A stretch of DNA of 64,000 nucleotides from an uncultured Pseudomonas sp. (GTDB lineage: Bacteria; Pseudomonadota; Gammaproteobacteria; Pseudomonadales; Pseudomonadaceae). Each line of letters opens with the position of its first letter. The stretch's first letter is position 1. The stretch spans positions 1 to 64,000 of the forward strand of contig NZ_CAMPHV010000018.1 of NCBI RefSeq assembly GCF_946886105.1, read 5' to 3'. Of the stretch, positions 36,007 to 44,304 are shown piece after piece. The notes below the pieces were generated by a model, which had not been told where the DNA came from, did not search any database, and saw nothing but the letters and a program-made list of their open reading frames with translations. The translations under genes and the position numbers were made by a program.

Positions 36007-36264
36007 GTGTTTCGCATATGCGCTTGCCTGTAGTTGTGCCTCGCCTGTTACTCCGACAACTGAGCATAGCTTGCGTTGACCCACACGGAAGACAATGTAA
36101 CCGACATGCTGTAAATGGCTACGTTTAGTGCAGGTAAGTTCGATGCGATGTGAAGATAACCACTTGCTGGACGCACCCGCGGTGCCAACGGCTAATAGAA
36201 AGCTAGCCCAATCTTTCTCCGTTAGGTGCGGGTGAAACTCCAGAGTGAACGATGATTCTTCCAT
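36001..36264 (-). CDS. Integron cassette gene 7: small hypothetical protein
   Basis: 87 residues; F-H-P-H-L-T-E-K-D-W-A-S-F-L-L-A-V-G-T and H-L-Q-H-V-G-Y-I-V-F-R-V-G. No signal peptide or membrane segment. The stop is part of the attC. Not recognised. Confidence 0.58.
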   Translation of the reverse strand: MEESSFTLEFHPHLTEKDWASFLLAVGTAGASSKWLSSHRIELTCTKRSHLQHVGYIVFRVGQRKLCSVVGVTGEAQLQASAYAKHA

Positions 36265-36271
36265 AAACGCC

Positions 36272-36329
36272 TAACGTTTAGCGAAGCGGCGGCCCGCCAG
36301 GGACGTCCGCCCTGCGCGACTGGTTATGC
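36272..36329 (-). repeat. attC 6, divergent short type
   Basis: 58 bp, TAACG ... GTTATGC ends but a different body: GCGGCGGCCCGCCAGGGACGTCCGCC. Not related to the standard sequence, so its cassette came from another integron lineage. Confidence 0.8.
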
Positions 36330-36354
36330 GCTAAACGGAACCAAGCAGAAATGG

Positions 36355-36930
36355 TTACCACACTTTCCACCATGGCTTGCGATTTAAATTAAAAACATTA
36401 TTTGCTAACTTATTTAGTGCCAGCGCCTGCTGCTCTGATAGATAGAACCAAATACTCGCTTGACCGTTGTCTTTTGGGTAAAAGTTATAGCCTGGCTGCC
36501 GGAGATCGTTCATTATTTTCTCGATGATTTCAGCATCCGCCCAGTCATTGTCTACTACCGGCTTTAATTCTCTTTTCACGCCATCGATTTCATATTGGAG
36601 CAAAGCGCGTGAACCCTCAATGTCTATACTATCTTTCAAACCCTCAATACGTTTGGACTTTCCACTTATACGATGGAATTGCTTAACGATTTCAACGTAA
36701 GAACCATTATCTTCTATCGCTTCAATATCGAAATTCCATGTTTGATCACAGATGAAACGACCCCAAGGTTCTTCTTCAATCTCTATGCCGTAAACGAATA
36801 GGATTAAATCGAAAGGAGCGCTTTCGTACTCTTCTCTCGAGTATGAAAGTAGTAGATCATCTATAGAAACGCCATCATTTAGGAACAGACCAATTTCAGA
36901 CAGCTTTTCGATTTGTTCTTCAAGTTTCAT
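36355..36930 (-). CDS. Integron cassette gene 6: hypothetical acidic protein
   Basis: 191 residues, acidic, soluble. Points to note are F-D-L-I-L-F-V-Y-G-I-E-I-E-E-E-P-W-G and a C-terminal region with Y-N-F-Y-P-K-D-N-G-Q-A-S-I-W-F-Y-L. The look is that of a stand-alone immunity-type or DUF protein but I recognise no family. GAGATC precedes the ATG. Flanked by two atypical attC sites. Confidence 0.6.
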   Translation of the reverse strand: MKLEEQIEKLSEIGLFLNDGVSIDDLLLSYSREEYESAPFDLILFVYGIEIEEEPWGRFICDQTWNFDIEAIEDNGSYVEIVKQFHRISGKSKRIEGLKDSIDIEGSRALLQYEIDGVKRELKPVVDNDWADAEIIEKIMNDLRQPGYNFYPKDNGQASIWFYLSEQQALALNKLANNVFNLNRKPWWKVW

Positions 36931-36948
36931 TGTTGATCTCGATTTACA

Positions 36949-37032
36949 TAACGTAGAGCTAACCGGCGCTGCGCGGCTTTATCGCGCAGCGTCCAGCGAC
37001 CGAAGGGAGCGAGGTTGAGCGCCGTGTTATAC
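36949..37032 (-). repeat. attC 5, divergent long type
   Basis: 84 bp, ends TAACG / GTTATAC, body with CGGCGCTGCGCGGC ... GCGCAGCG inverted blocks. A third attC family in the array. Confidence 0.78.
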
Positions 37033-37036
37033 ATGG

Positions 37037-38392
37037 CTAGTTCACGGTGAACATGCTCAGCTTATGACAGAATATTGGAAGTAGGCTTTCTCTATCTACG
37101 TTGTACCGCCAAAGTGACTGTCCGAACCCCTTAATCGGATCATCCGCGTCAATGACTTGATACTCGGATTCAGTGAGCATTGAAAAGCGAATCCAATTCA
37201 TCAGCCAAAACAACTTGCGCTTGCCTTCCTCTTCTTCGTTAAGTCCAAGAAGACCAAGTTGTTCGCACAGCGTCGAAAACGATATTCTCCCCAATAGGAG
37301 ATTTCCAAACACATTCGGATTGATGACCTTGACGACTGCGATGAAAACAATTACAGGAACGAGTCGAAGATGATTCTCTCCTGACGTGCTGTAGATGATC
37401 GCCAAGTTTGTAAAAACTTTCTCCAACTGTCTCAGTGAAAGATTGAAATGCTGAGCCAAAGGAATCAAGCAATCAACGATATTACGATCATCGCCCCAGG
37501 TTGTAATCTCATGCAATTGAAGTAACTTCTTGATGTACAACTCAATGTCGTTGCTGTATCGGTCAGTAATCCTCTTTGGAATGGATGTTTCAACGTTAAT
37601 GAATTTTTGGAGATAGGTGTGGGCGTCAATATTGCTCCCATATACGCTCCTAATCGCTTCCTCTAGTTGTTGCTTATGCATCACAAGCAGGAAGACAACA
37701 TTCTTGACGGAAAAGAGGTGCTTTATCTTCTCAAGAACCTCCACTGCGAAGGAAGGCTTGCATCTATCTAGTTCGTCAATAACGATAACAAGACGACCAC
37801 TGCTGTTATCCATCAGATTTGCTGGCAGGTCCGATAGAGACTCTCGAAATGACTGGATGAGTTCAGTCTCTTTGTCGTGTGCACTAAGACGCTCCTTGAC
37901 CAAATCTGCGATTGTTTCGGAAGTATCGGCGGCAACGTCGTCACCTATCTCAGACAAGGTTTCAATGTCGGATTCCTTGATGATTCCAAGTGTTGCTGCT
38001 TTGATGCCGATCTTCGCGGTCCATGAGAGCAGGCGCACCCCGACTTTCTTTGCTTTATCCTTGAAATCCGAGCTTTTCTGAGATTCGGCGGAGTGCTGAT
38101 CTACGTACGAAGTGATTGCGCTCGCAATCGACATGAATGCATCTTCCGTGTAGTCATTTTGAAACGCGTCGATGTAGATACTCGGAATGCCTCTCTCATT
38201 CAAAAGGCCCTGCCACATCTTTACGAATGTCGTTTTTCCCTCACCCCATTTACCATCAAGCGAGATTACTAGTTCGTCCGTCGAGCGAGTGACCAAATTT
38301 GATAGAGCTTCTCCAAACTGTTGGCGCTGGAGCACGTCGTTCCTGAATCCGTCTGAATCTTCAACCACCAAGGAGGGAGTGACAAGTTTCAT
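37037..38392 (-). CDS. Integron cassette gene 5: KAP-family P-loop NTPase
   Basis: 451 residues. Walker A D-G-K-W-G-E-G-K-T-T-F (46-56) and Walker B V-I-V-I-D-E-L-D-R-C-K-P (202-213) are the KAP signature; between them lie helices (K-V-G-V-R-L-L-S-W, residues 117-140) that in KAP proteins may be membrane-associated. The C-terminal 200 residues are helical. KAP ATPases include phage-exclusion protein PifA and other proteins of host-phage conflict, and often work with a membrane. Largest cassette of the array and flanked by a foreign-type attC on the distal side. A defence role is inference. Confidence 0.85.
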   Translation of the reverse strand: MKLVTPSLVVEDSDGFRNDVLQRQQFGEALSNLVTRSTDELVISLDGKWGEGKTTFVKMWQGLLNERGIPSIYIDAFQNDYTEDAFMSIASAITSYVDQHSAESQKSSDFKDKAKKVGVRLLSWTAKIGIKAATLGIIKESDIETLSEIGDDVAADTSETIADLVKERLSAHDKETELIQSFRESLSDLPANLMDNSSGRLVIVIDELDRCKPSFAVEVLEKIKHLFSVKNVVFLLVMHKQQLEEAIRSVYGSNIDAHTYLQKFINVETSIPKRITDRYSNDIELYIKKLLQLHEITTWGDDRNIVDCLIPLAQHFNLSLRQLEKVFTNLAIIYSTSGENHLRLVPVIVFIAVVKVINPNVFGNLLLGRISFSTLCEQLGLLGLNEEEEGKRKLFWLMNWIRFSMLTESEYQVIDADDPIKGFGQSLWRYNVDRESLLPIFCHKLSMFTVN

Positions 38393-38410
38393 AGGCGTCT
38401 CGAATGGGTA

Positions 38411-38483
38411 TAACGTTTGGTTAAGGGGCGGGCTTTAGCCCGTCCCAGTGAGCGAAGCGAACGATTTGAACCAGTTGTTATAG
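38411..38483 (-). repeat. attC 4
   Basis: Standard type, ends TAACG / GTTATAG; identical to attC 15. Confidence 0.92.
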
Positions 38484-38500
38484 GTGTGGACCTACGCGGA

Positions 38501-38815
38501 CTACTCAAAGTAGGGTTCACCTGTTTCAAAATAGAGATCGTAGTCTTGGCTAATACGCTTAAGTATTGGCTCAACGTCCGCCGCAAATTGAAGTGCTTGC
38601 AGCATGTCTGCTCCGTAAAAAACAGTGTCAAATCGCTTGGTGTCTAAACCCTCAAATTCAAGTTCACAGCCTGATGTTCCTGGCGAAAAATTGAATGAAA
38701 CGTTGCCTTGCTGCAATAAATAAGGCTTAAACACTTTGACCGTGAGTCGGCATCTGGCTTCTTTTCCCTTTGCCGCATACTCAAGCTCACGTATTGCGAT
38801 GACTTCCCTGCTCAT
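38501..38815 (-). CDS. Integron cassette gene 4: small protein, identical first copy
   Basis: 104 residues, identical in DNA and protein to 32272-32586. Start ATG 38815; a longer frame to 38962 runs through an attC and is not used. Soluble, possibly DUF6968-like (uncertain). Being duplicated as a whole cassette shows recent integron activity. Confidence 0.7.
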   Translation of the reverse strand: MSREVIAIRELEYAAKGKEARCRLTVKVFKPYLLQQGNVSFNFSPGTSGCELEFEGLDTKRFDTVFYGADMLQALQFAADVEPILKRISQDYDLYFETGEPYFE

Positions 38816-38831
38816 GGCGAGTTCATACCTA

Positions 38832-38904
38832 TAACGTATGGTTAAGGGGCGGGCTTTAGCCCGTCCCAGTGAGCGAAGCGAACGGTTTGAACCAGTTGTT
38901 AGCT
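38832..38904 (-). repeat. attC 3
   Basis: Standard type, ends TAACG / GTTAGCT. Confidence 0.92.
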
Positions 38905-39351
38905 GCCAAAACTGGAGTATATATTTTTCACTAAAACAAGAAATGGCGAGCCATAGCTCCAAATAAGTGCTCCAATGATTCCGTAAAATAATGCTGTGCG
39001 ATGAAGATAGTTTTTATACTTACAGTATTTTCCGAAAGTTGCGTATACGTCAGGCTTAAATCTTGTAGATGCCTGAGATACAATGTCGTCTATTAGTTTT
39101 AATTTAAATTCTACAAATACAGCGCATGCGCCGATTAAAGCTCCAGACCTCTCAAACCAAGTGTATGCGCTCTCTTGAATAGGTCTTATCGCTTCGACTG
39201 TATTTATGATTAGCACGAAGATGAATGTCAAAGCAAATGCTGCTGAACAGAAGACTATCCGTTTTACTATTGGCTCTTTGTACGAAGAATATATATTTTC
39301 AAAACCTTCGCTGTCGAAGCCTATAAATGTTGGTAGCCGCGATCGTGTCAT
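38899..39351 (-). CDS. Integron cassette gene 3: membrane protein
   Basis: 150 residues from ATG 39351 (a TTG three codons upstream is also possible). Membrane helices at about 32-52, 68-84 and 120-140 (A-L-F-Y-G-I-I-G-A-L-I-W-S-Y-G). G-F-D-S-E-G-F-E-N-I-Y at the N-terminus. The stop comes from the attC. Unknown family. Confidence 0.62.
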   Translation of the reverse strand: MTRSRLPTFIGFDSEGFENIYSSYKEPIVKRIVFCSAAFALTFIFVLIINTVEAIRPIQESAYTWFERSGALIGACAVFVEFKLKLIDDIVSQASTRFKPDVYATFGKYCKYKNYLHRTALFYGIIGALIWSYGSPFLVLVKNIYSSFGS

Positions 39352-39382
39352 ATGATTCAACCTGCGTTTAACTGGGGGTAGC

Positions 39383-39455
39383 TAACGTTTGGTTAAGGGG
39401 CGGGCTTTAGCCCGTCCCAGTGAGCGAAGCGAACGGTTTGAACCAATTGTTAGGC
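39383..39455 (-). repeat. attC 2
   Basis: Standard type, ends TAACG / GTTAGGC. Confidence 0.92.
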
Positions 39456-39854
39456 GTCGCCTGGCGGATAGCTAGCTTTGCCTAATGCCCAAGCTTGGGT
39501 TTCCTCTGTGTCTTCACCAAGTTCCAAATCGGTTTCCATCTGAGTGTCATAGGAAATCTCACGATGACGTTGAAGAATATTCTGTAAGTACTGCTTTGAT
39601 TCAGCCTGGCCTGAGATATAAATTCCGATGGTGACTCCAAGGTGGTCAATTTCGGAAATTAGATTAAGCAATGCTTTCTCATCTTGAGCGTGGGAATTGG
39701 TAAATAAGGTACAAATCGGAACTGGGCGGCCTTGCTGGAGCGCAGCTGCAATTTCAGATACGGGAGTAGATATGACTTTTCGGAGGCAGCGCATGACCGT
39801 GGGTATGTTATTTTCGCCCTGAATCTTGAGAGATATTTGCCAGTTGCTGCTCAT
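39450..39854 (-). CDS. Integron cassette gene 2: hypothetical protein
   Basis: 134 residues, mixed alpha/beta. W-Q-I-S-L-K-I-Q-G-E-N-N-I-P, C-T-L-F-T-N-S-H-A-Q-D-E-K-A-L-L-N-L-I, L-G-V-T-I-G-I-Y-I-S-G-Q. The acidic C-terminus (L-E-L-G-E-D-T-E-E-T) ends in the attC, which gives the stop. Not recognised. Confidence 0.6.
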   Translation of the reverse strand: MSSNWQISLKIQGENNIPTVMRCLRKVISTPVSEIAAALQQGRPVPICTLFTNSHAQDEKALLNLISEIDHLGVTIGIYISGQAESKQYLQNILQRHREISYDTQMETDLELGEDTEETQAWALGKASYPPGDA

Positions 39855-39869
39855 ATTATTTGCGAAGCC

Positions 39870-39942
39870 TAACGTTTGGTTAAGGGGCGGGCTTTAGCCC
39901 GTCCCAGTGAGCGAAGCGAACGATTTGAACCAATTGTTAGAA
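39870..39942 (-). repeat. attC 1
   Basis: Standard type, first attC next to attI; ends TAACG / GTTAGAA. Confidence 0.92.
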
Positions 39943-39947
39943 GCATT

Positions 39948-40280
39948 TCACGATGCCTGCTCTAGATTCATTACCGGCAAATAAAGTGTAGCTAGCCCTA
40001 AAATCGGAACTGATATCAAGCAGATAATGCCAAGCAAGCATGAAACTAATGCACCTTGTTTTGGTTTTGGCCACCTATACCAGATGCAGAACACCAAAAA
40101 TGGCAAGGCCCAAAGTATTTGGTGGTAGTAGACAAAGATAAATGTAGGGAGTGGTAACTCTGAACCGAAGCCTTCAAAAATATTTTTGAACTGAGGCACC
40201 ATGACCATAGGTATTACTGCGCTAATTGCCGCACACAGTAGTCCAAGAGCTAGCGCTATTTTTTCAGAGGTTGTCCGCAT
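39948..40280 (-). CDS. Integron cassette gene 1: membrane protein
   Basis: 110 residues from ATG 40280 with AGGAAA upstream; a longer frame to 40391 would cross attI. Three hydrophobic helices: I-A-L-A-L-G-L-L-C-A-A-I-S-A-V (6-24), F-I-F-V-Y-Y-H-Q-I-L-W-A-L-P-F (45-65) and C-L-L-G-I-I-C-L-I-S-V-P-I-L-G-L-A (80-100). First cassette, so closest to any Pc promoter. Unknown family. Confidence 0.62.
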   Translation of the reverse strand: MRTTSEKIALALGLLCAAISAVIPMVMVPQFKNIFEGFGSELPLPTFIFVYYHQILWALPFLVFCIWYRWPKPKQGALVSCLLGIICLISVPILGLATLYLPVMNLEQAS

Positions 40281-40289
40281 ATTTTCCTG

Positions 40290-40370
40290 CAAGCTTCTAA
40301 CAGTGATTAGATGGAATTCTTCGATAATCCGATGGTAGTGGATTCTGCATAAGCACGCTCCAATGTGGAA
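40290..40370 (-). promoter_or_regulatory. attI region and cassette junction
   Basis: Read leftwards, CACTGTTAGAAGC (40304-40292) carries the same GTTAGAA core as attC 1 and marks the attI/cassette-1 boundary. The attI site must lie between here and intI. I do not see the inner attI repeats clearly, and no Pc promoter is certain. Confidence 0.5.
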
Positions 40371-40452
40371 GCTGGAAAATAAAAATCCCAATAAACCAAT
40401 CCGTTACGCCAGTTTGGCAAACGCTTACCTGTATTCGCTTGACTTCCGCATT

Positions 40453-40487
40453 TTGCTCTACCATTACTACTGTATATAAAAACAGTA
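40453..40487 (+). promoter_or_regulatory. intI promoter with LexA box
   Basis: TTGCTC (40453-40458), 16 bases, TATAAA (40475-40480). Over the -10 lies CTGTATATAAAAACAG (40470-40485), a CTG-N10-CAG LexA box within TACTG...CAGTA. SOS control of the integrase, as known for other integrons. Confidence 0.88.
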
Positions 40488-40499
40488 ACGAGGGTCGAC

Positions 40500-41609
40500 A
40501 TGGACAGTTCAACCTCCAAGCCCCGGCTGCGCGAGCAGGTTCGGGCGGTGATGCGGGTGCATCATTACAGCATTCGTACTGAGAAGTCTTACTGGTACTG
40601 GATTCGCTATTTCATTCGTTTTCACCAGTTGTGCCATCCGCTGGAGATGGGGGCGGCGGAGGTGAATGCTTTTCTCAGTTGGCTGGCGGTTGAGCGCAAG
40701 GTGGCAGCGGCTACGCAGAATCTGGCACTCAATGCGCTGGTGTTTCTCTATACCAAGGTATTGCAGCAGCCATTGGGGGAGGTCGGTGAGGTTGTGCGGG
40801 CCAAGCGTTCAGCGCGCATACCTTCGGTGCTGACCCATGCCGAGGCGACGCAGATCATTGACCTTTTAGGGCAGCCTTATCAGCTGCTGGCATCGCTGAT
40901 GTATGGCGCGGGCCTGCGGGTGGTGGAGGCAGCTCGTTTGCGTATCAAGGACGTGGATTTCGACCGGCAGGTGATTGTGGTTCACGATGGTAAGGGCGCC
41001 AAGGATCGCACCACCTTGCTCCCGGCATCGCTGATCACGCCATTGCTGGAACGCCGGCAGCGTATGTACGAGGCTTGGAAGCAGAAAGACACCTTCTATC
41101 ATGCGCCGGTCAGCCTGCCTTTTGCATTGCGGCGCAAGTATCCCGCTGCAGCCAGTTCCTTTGAATGGCAATGGCTGTTTCCTTCAAGCGCGCTCTGTAG
41201 CAGGTCGTTGAAAAACTACCTGCGTTGGCAATACTGCGTTAAAAACGGCCTCAAAATGCTCATTTACAACACGTAAACTCCGCTTTTTCGGCCGTTTTTG
41301 CCTTGTCTTGCCTGCCTCGCCTACGTTTTTCAACAGCCTGGTAGTGACGAGGACGGCACGGCGGTGCGCCATCATGTGCATGTCAGCTCCATACAGAAGG
41401 CGGTCAAGCAGGCGGTGCGGCGCTCCAGCATCCATAAGCCAGCCGGTTGCCATACCTTTCGCCATAGCTTTGCCACTGAACTGTTGCGTCGCGGCAGCGA
41501 TATTCGCACGGTGCAAACGCTACTTGGCCATGCCGATGTGCGGACGACCCAGATATATACCCATGTGCTGGGTCAGGCATTTGCCGGGGTGCTGAGTCCT
41601 CTGGGTTAG
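40500..41609 (+). pseudogene. intI: Integron integrase IntI, interrupted by a MITE
   Basis: Tyrosine recombinase. Residues 1-233 read normally: catalytic Arg140 in G-A-G-L-R-V-V-E, Lys165 in G-K-G-A-K-D-R, and the IntI-specific region L-P-F-A-L-R-R-K-Y-P-A-A-x-x-x-F-E-W-Q-W-L-F-P-S (207-229). At A-L-C-S the gene is split by a 140-bp MITE (41201-41340) with GTAG on both sides. The C-terminal part resumes [11 protein letters not shown] and holds C-H-T-F-R-H-S-F-A and the Tyr in Q-I-Y-T-H-V. Removing 144 bp restores a 321-residue protein. The insert keeps frame but has a TAA at 41274, so the product lacks H-x-x-R and the Tyr. Confidence 0.92.
41201..41340. mobile_element. MITE copy 3, inside intI
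   Basis: 140 bp, ends CAGGTCGTTGAAAAAC / GTTTTTCAACAGCCTG, perfect 4-bp duplication GTAG (41197-41200, 41341-41344). About the same sequence as copy 2. Carries the stop that truncates IntI. Confidence 0.92.
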
Positions 41610-41867
41610 CAGGCCGTTGAAAACGAAGGCGAGGCAGGCGAGACAATACCAATGGCGGCCCCCACAAAAACAGGCGAGAAACATAGCGCAGCGAAGTAAC
41701 AGCCAACGGCTGGCCCGAAGGGTGAGCGTAGCGAATCAAGCGGACTGGGCTCGCACGGGAGTTCACGGGTTGTAAATGAGCATTTTGACGGGGGCGCCTA
41801 ACCTGGACTCGCCCCGAGCCTGTTCTTAAAGCCGTATTGGCAACGCAGGTAGTTTTTCAACGGCCTG
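41610..41867. mobile_element. MITE copy 4, behind intI
   Basis: 258 bp in the opposite orientation to copy 3, starting directly after the TAG stop of intI (41607-41609). Flanks TTAG and TTGC do not match. Contains an extra ~118 bp with CTGGGCTCGCACGGGAG, related to the extra part of copy 1. Ends 9 bp before the phnE2 stop. Confidence 0.8.
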
Positions 41868-41876
41868 TTGCCGGAC

Positions 41877-42668
41877 TCAGTGACTCACCCAGCGCTGACG
41901 CACCCAGCCGCTGAGCGCATCGACGCCCACCACCAATAGCAGCATCGCCAGAATCACCGTGGCCGCTTGGGCTTGCTGGAACAGGCTGAGGCTGACGTAG
42001 AGCATCTGCCCCAGGCCGCCGGCGCCGACGAAGCCGAGCACGCTGGCCATGCGGATGTTGTTCTCCCAGCGGTACAGCGAGTACGCGATCAGCTGTGGCC
42101 AGACGCAGGGCAGGGTGCCGTAGCAGAAGGCGACGACAGGTCCGCCGCCACTCAGGCGAATGGCTTCGGCGGGTTCTCTCGGGTTGTTTTCCAAGGCTTC
42201 GGCGAATAACCGGCCGAGTACCCCGCTGGTATGCAGGGCCAGTGCCAGGGTGCCGGCATTCGGGCCGAGGCCGGCGGCCAATACCACCAGCGCCGCCCAG
42301 ACCAATTCGGGGATCGCGCGCAAGGCATTCAATAGCAGGCGTGCGCCGCTCGTGGCCAACCAACCGAAACGCCCAGCTGCCGGTAATGCCAGGAGCAAGC
42401 CGAACAGGGCCGCGAGCAGGGTGCCGATGGCCGACATGGCCAGGGTCTCCAGGGCGCCTCGATAGATCGCGCCGAGGTGCGCCGCGGAGAAGTCTGGATG
42501 GAAAAAGCCACTGGCATAGCGCCCCATCTGGCTCAAACTGTCGCCACCGAACAAGGCGCCGAAATCGATGCCCAGATAAACGAAGGAAGCGATCGCCGCC
42601 GCGAGCAGGCCCAATAGCAAGCCGATATTCAGTAAGCGCGCGTTGCGCAGGCGTGCAGGGGTGTTCAT
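41877..42668 (-). CDS. phnE: Phosphonate-type ABC transporter permease (second PhnE)
   Basis: 263 residues, about six membrane segments, with the coupling loop E-A-L-E-N-N-P-R-E-P-A-E-A-I-R-L-S-G-G and C-terminal [10 protein letters not shown] of PhnE-like permeases. Overlaps the upstream permease by four bases. Substrate class phosphonate, phosphite or a related oxyanion such as selenate. Confidence 0.85.
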   Translation of the reverse strand: MNTPARLRNARLLNIGLLLGLLAAAIASFVYLGIDFGALFGGDSLSQMGRYASGFFHPDFSAAHLGAIYRGALETLAMSAIGTLLAALFGLLLALPAAGRFGWLATSGARLLLNALRAIPELVWAALVVLAAGLGPNAGTLALALHTSGVLGRLFAEALENNPREPAEAIRLSGGGPVVAFCYGTLPCVWPQLIAYSLYRWENNIRMASVLGFVGAGGLGQMLYVSLSLFQQAQAATVILAMLLLVVGVDALSGWVRQRWVSH

Positions 42669-43507
42669 AGCAGCCTCGTGCGCAGCAGGCGGCTGATCTG
42701 GTCGGCGAGCAGCACCAGGGCGAGGAAGGTCAGCAGCATGCTCGCCACTTCGCCGCCAGCGAACATGCGCATCGACAGGTCGATCTGCTGGCCCAGGCCG
42801 CCGGCGCCGACGAAGCCCATGATCACCGAGGCGCGGATCGCGCATTCCCAGCGGTACACACTGTAGGAGAGCATTTCCGCCGCGGCGTTGGGCAGGATGC
42901 CGTAGGCGAACGCCATCAGGCGCGGGCTGCCGGCCAGCAGTAGGGCGCGGCTGGGGCGCGGGTCGACCGATTCGAAAATCTCCGCGTAGACCTTGCCGAG
43001 CATGCCGCTGTAGGTGATCGCGATGGCCAGTACCCCGGCGGTGGGACCGAGGCCGACGGCGCGTACGAATAGCAGCGCCCAGACGATTTCCGGCACGCTG
43101 CGCAGGACGATCAACAGACCGCGCACCGGCCAGCGTAGCGCCTGCGCCCACCAGGCCGGGCGGCCGTCGCGGTGCAGTGCCGACAGCGACAAGGCGCGGC
43201 TGGCGAGCAGGGCGCCGGGAATCGCGATTAGCAGCGCCAGGGTCATGCCGGCGGTGGCGATGGCCAGGGTTTCCAGGGTCGCGCGGCCGAGCAGCTGCAG
43301 AAATTCCGCGTCATGGGCAGGCGGCCAGAAGTCGGCGAGAAAGCGCCCCATATTGGCGGCGTTATCGCGCTCGGCGAGCACTGCCAGGTTCAGCTCGCTG
43401 AGTTGCAAACCCGGCCATAACAGCAACAGCGCCAGCAGCGTTAGCGCCAGGCGCGGCAGTGCGGCGGGGTCGCGTAGCGCTGGCTTCAGGGGCGCGAGTT
43501 TCAGCAT
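42665..43507 (-). CDS. phnE: Phosphonate-type ABC transporter permease (first PhnE)
   Basis: 280 residues from ATG 43507. Coupling loop [18 protein letters not shown], and [14 protein letters not shown]. Two different PhnE-like permeases in one operon suggest a heterodimer. The start overlaps the end of phnC by seven bases. Confidence 0.85.
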   Translation of the reverse strand: MLKLAPLKPALRDPAALPRLALTLLALLLLWPGLQLSELNLAVLAERDNAANMGRFLADFWPPAHDAEFLQLLGRATLETLAIATAGMTLALLIAIPGALLASRALSLSALHRDGRPAWWAQALRWPVRGLLIVLRSVPEIVWALLFVRAVGLGPTAGVLAIAITYSGMLGKVYAEIFESVDPRPSRALLLAGSPRLMAFAYGILPNAAAEMLSYSVYRWECAIRASVIMGFVGAGGLGQQIDLSMRMFAGGEVASMLLTFLALVLLADQISRLLRTRLL

Positions 43508-44304
43508 CGCGGGATCTGTAGGCAGACCGGCGCCGTGGCCGGCGGGGCGGGCAGCGTCTGCAATTGTTCGTTGGCATAGAGCGCGTCGAGCTGCGCCGGG
43601 GTGATCTCGGCTGGCGGCAGGTCGAAGAGAATGCGCCCTTCGCGCACGCCGATAATCCGCGGGAAATGCGCCAGTGCCAGGTCGGTGGCGTGCAGGCTGG
43701 CGAGCAGGGTGCTGCCGCGTCGGCTGGCTTCGTCGTTGAGCACGCTCAGGGTATGTCCAGCGAGTATCGGGTCCATGGCCGACACCGGCTCGTCGGCGAG
43801 TATCAGCTCGGGCGCCTGGTATAGCACCCGGGCAATGCCCACGCGCTGCAACTGGCCGCCGGAGAGCTGATCGCAGCGCTCGAACAATTTGTCCGCCAGG
43901 TCCAGCCGGGCGAGCGCCGCTTCGGCGCCGGCGAGGTCCAGCGGGTGCAGCAGGTTGAGCAGGCTTTTGCCCAGCGACCATTGTCCCAGCTTGCCGGCGA
44001 GCACCGCGGTGACCACCCGCTGGCGGGGCGGCAACGGTGGGCTTTGATGGATCAGGCCGATGCGTGCGCGCAGCTTCTGCCGTTGAACGGCGGGCAGCCG
44101 CCAGGGCTGCTGTTCGAGCAGTTCGATTTCGCCTGAGCTCGGTTGCAGGTTGCTCGCGAGCACGCGCAACAGGCTGGTTTTGCCGGCGCCCGAAGGGCCG
44201 ATGATCGCCAGCCGTTCGCCGCTGGTTACCCGCAGATCGATAGTGCTGAGCGCAACCTGCCCATTGGCGTGGGTCAGACCCACGCCGCGGAGGCTGAGGC
44301 TCAC
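43501..44304 (-). CDS. phnC: Phosphonate-type ABC transporter ATP-binding protein
   Basis: 267 residues from GTG 44304, overlapping the phnD stop (GTGA). Walker [10 protein letters not shown], signature L-S-G-G-Q-L-Q-R-V, Walker [14 protein letters not shown], and H-A-T-D switch. PhnC class ATPase. Confidence 0.88.
   Translation of the reverse strand: MSLSLRGVGLTHANGQVALSTIDLRVTSGERLAIIGPSGAGKTSLLRVLASNLQPSSGEIELLEQQPWRLPAVQRQKLRARIGLIHQSPPLPPRQRVVTAVLAGKLGQWSLGKSLLNLLHPLDLAGAEAALARLDLADKLFERCDQLSGGQLQRVGIARVLYQAPELILADEPVSAMDPILAGHTLSVLNDEASRRGSTLLASLHATDLALAHFPRIIGVREGRILFDLPPAEITPAQLDALYANEQLQTLPAPPATAPVCLQIPRC

Noticed and set aside
31546..39942. Regularly spaced repeats that could suggest a CRISPR array
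   Set aside because: Repeats are about 72 bp with 250-1350 bp gaps, each gap holding a gene; ends fit RYYYAAC/GTTRRRY, so they are attC sites.
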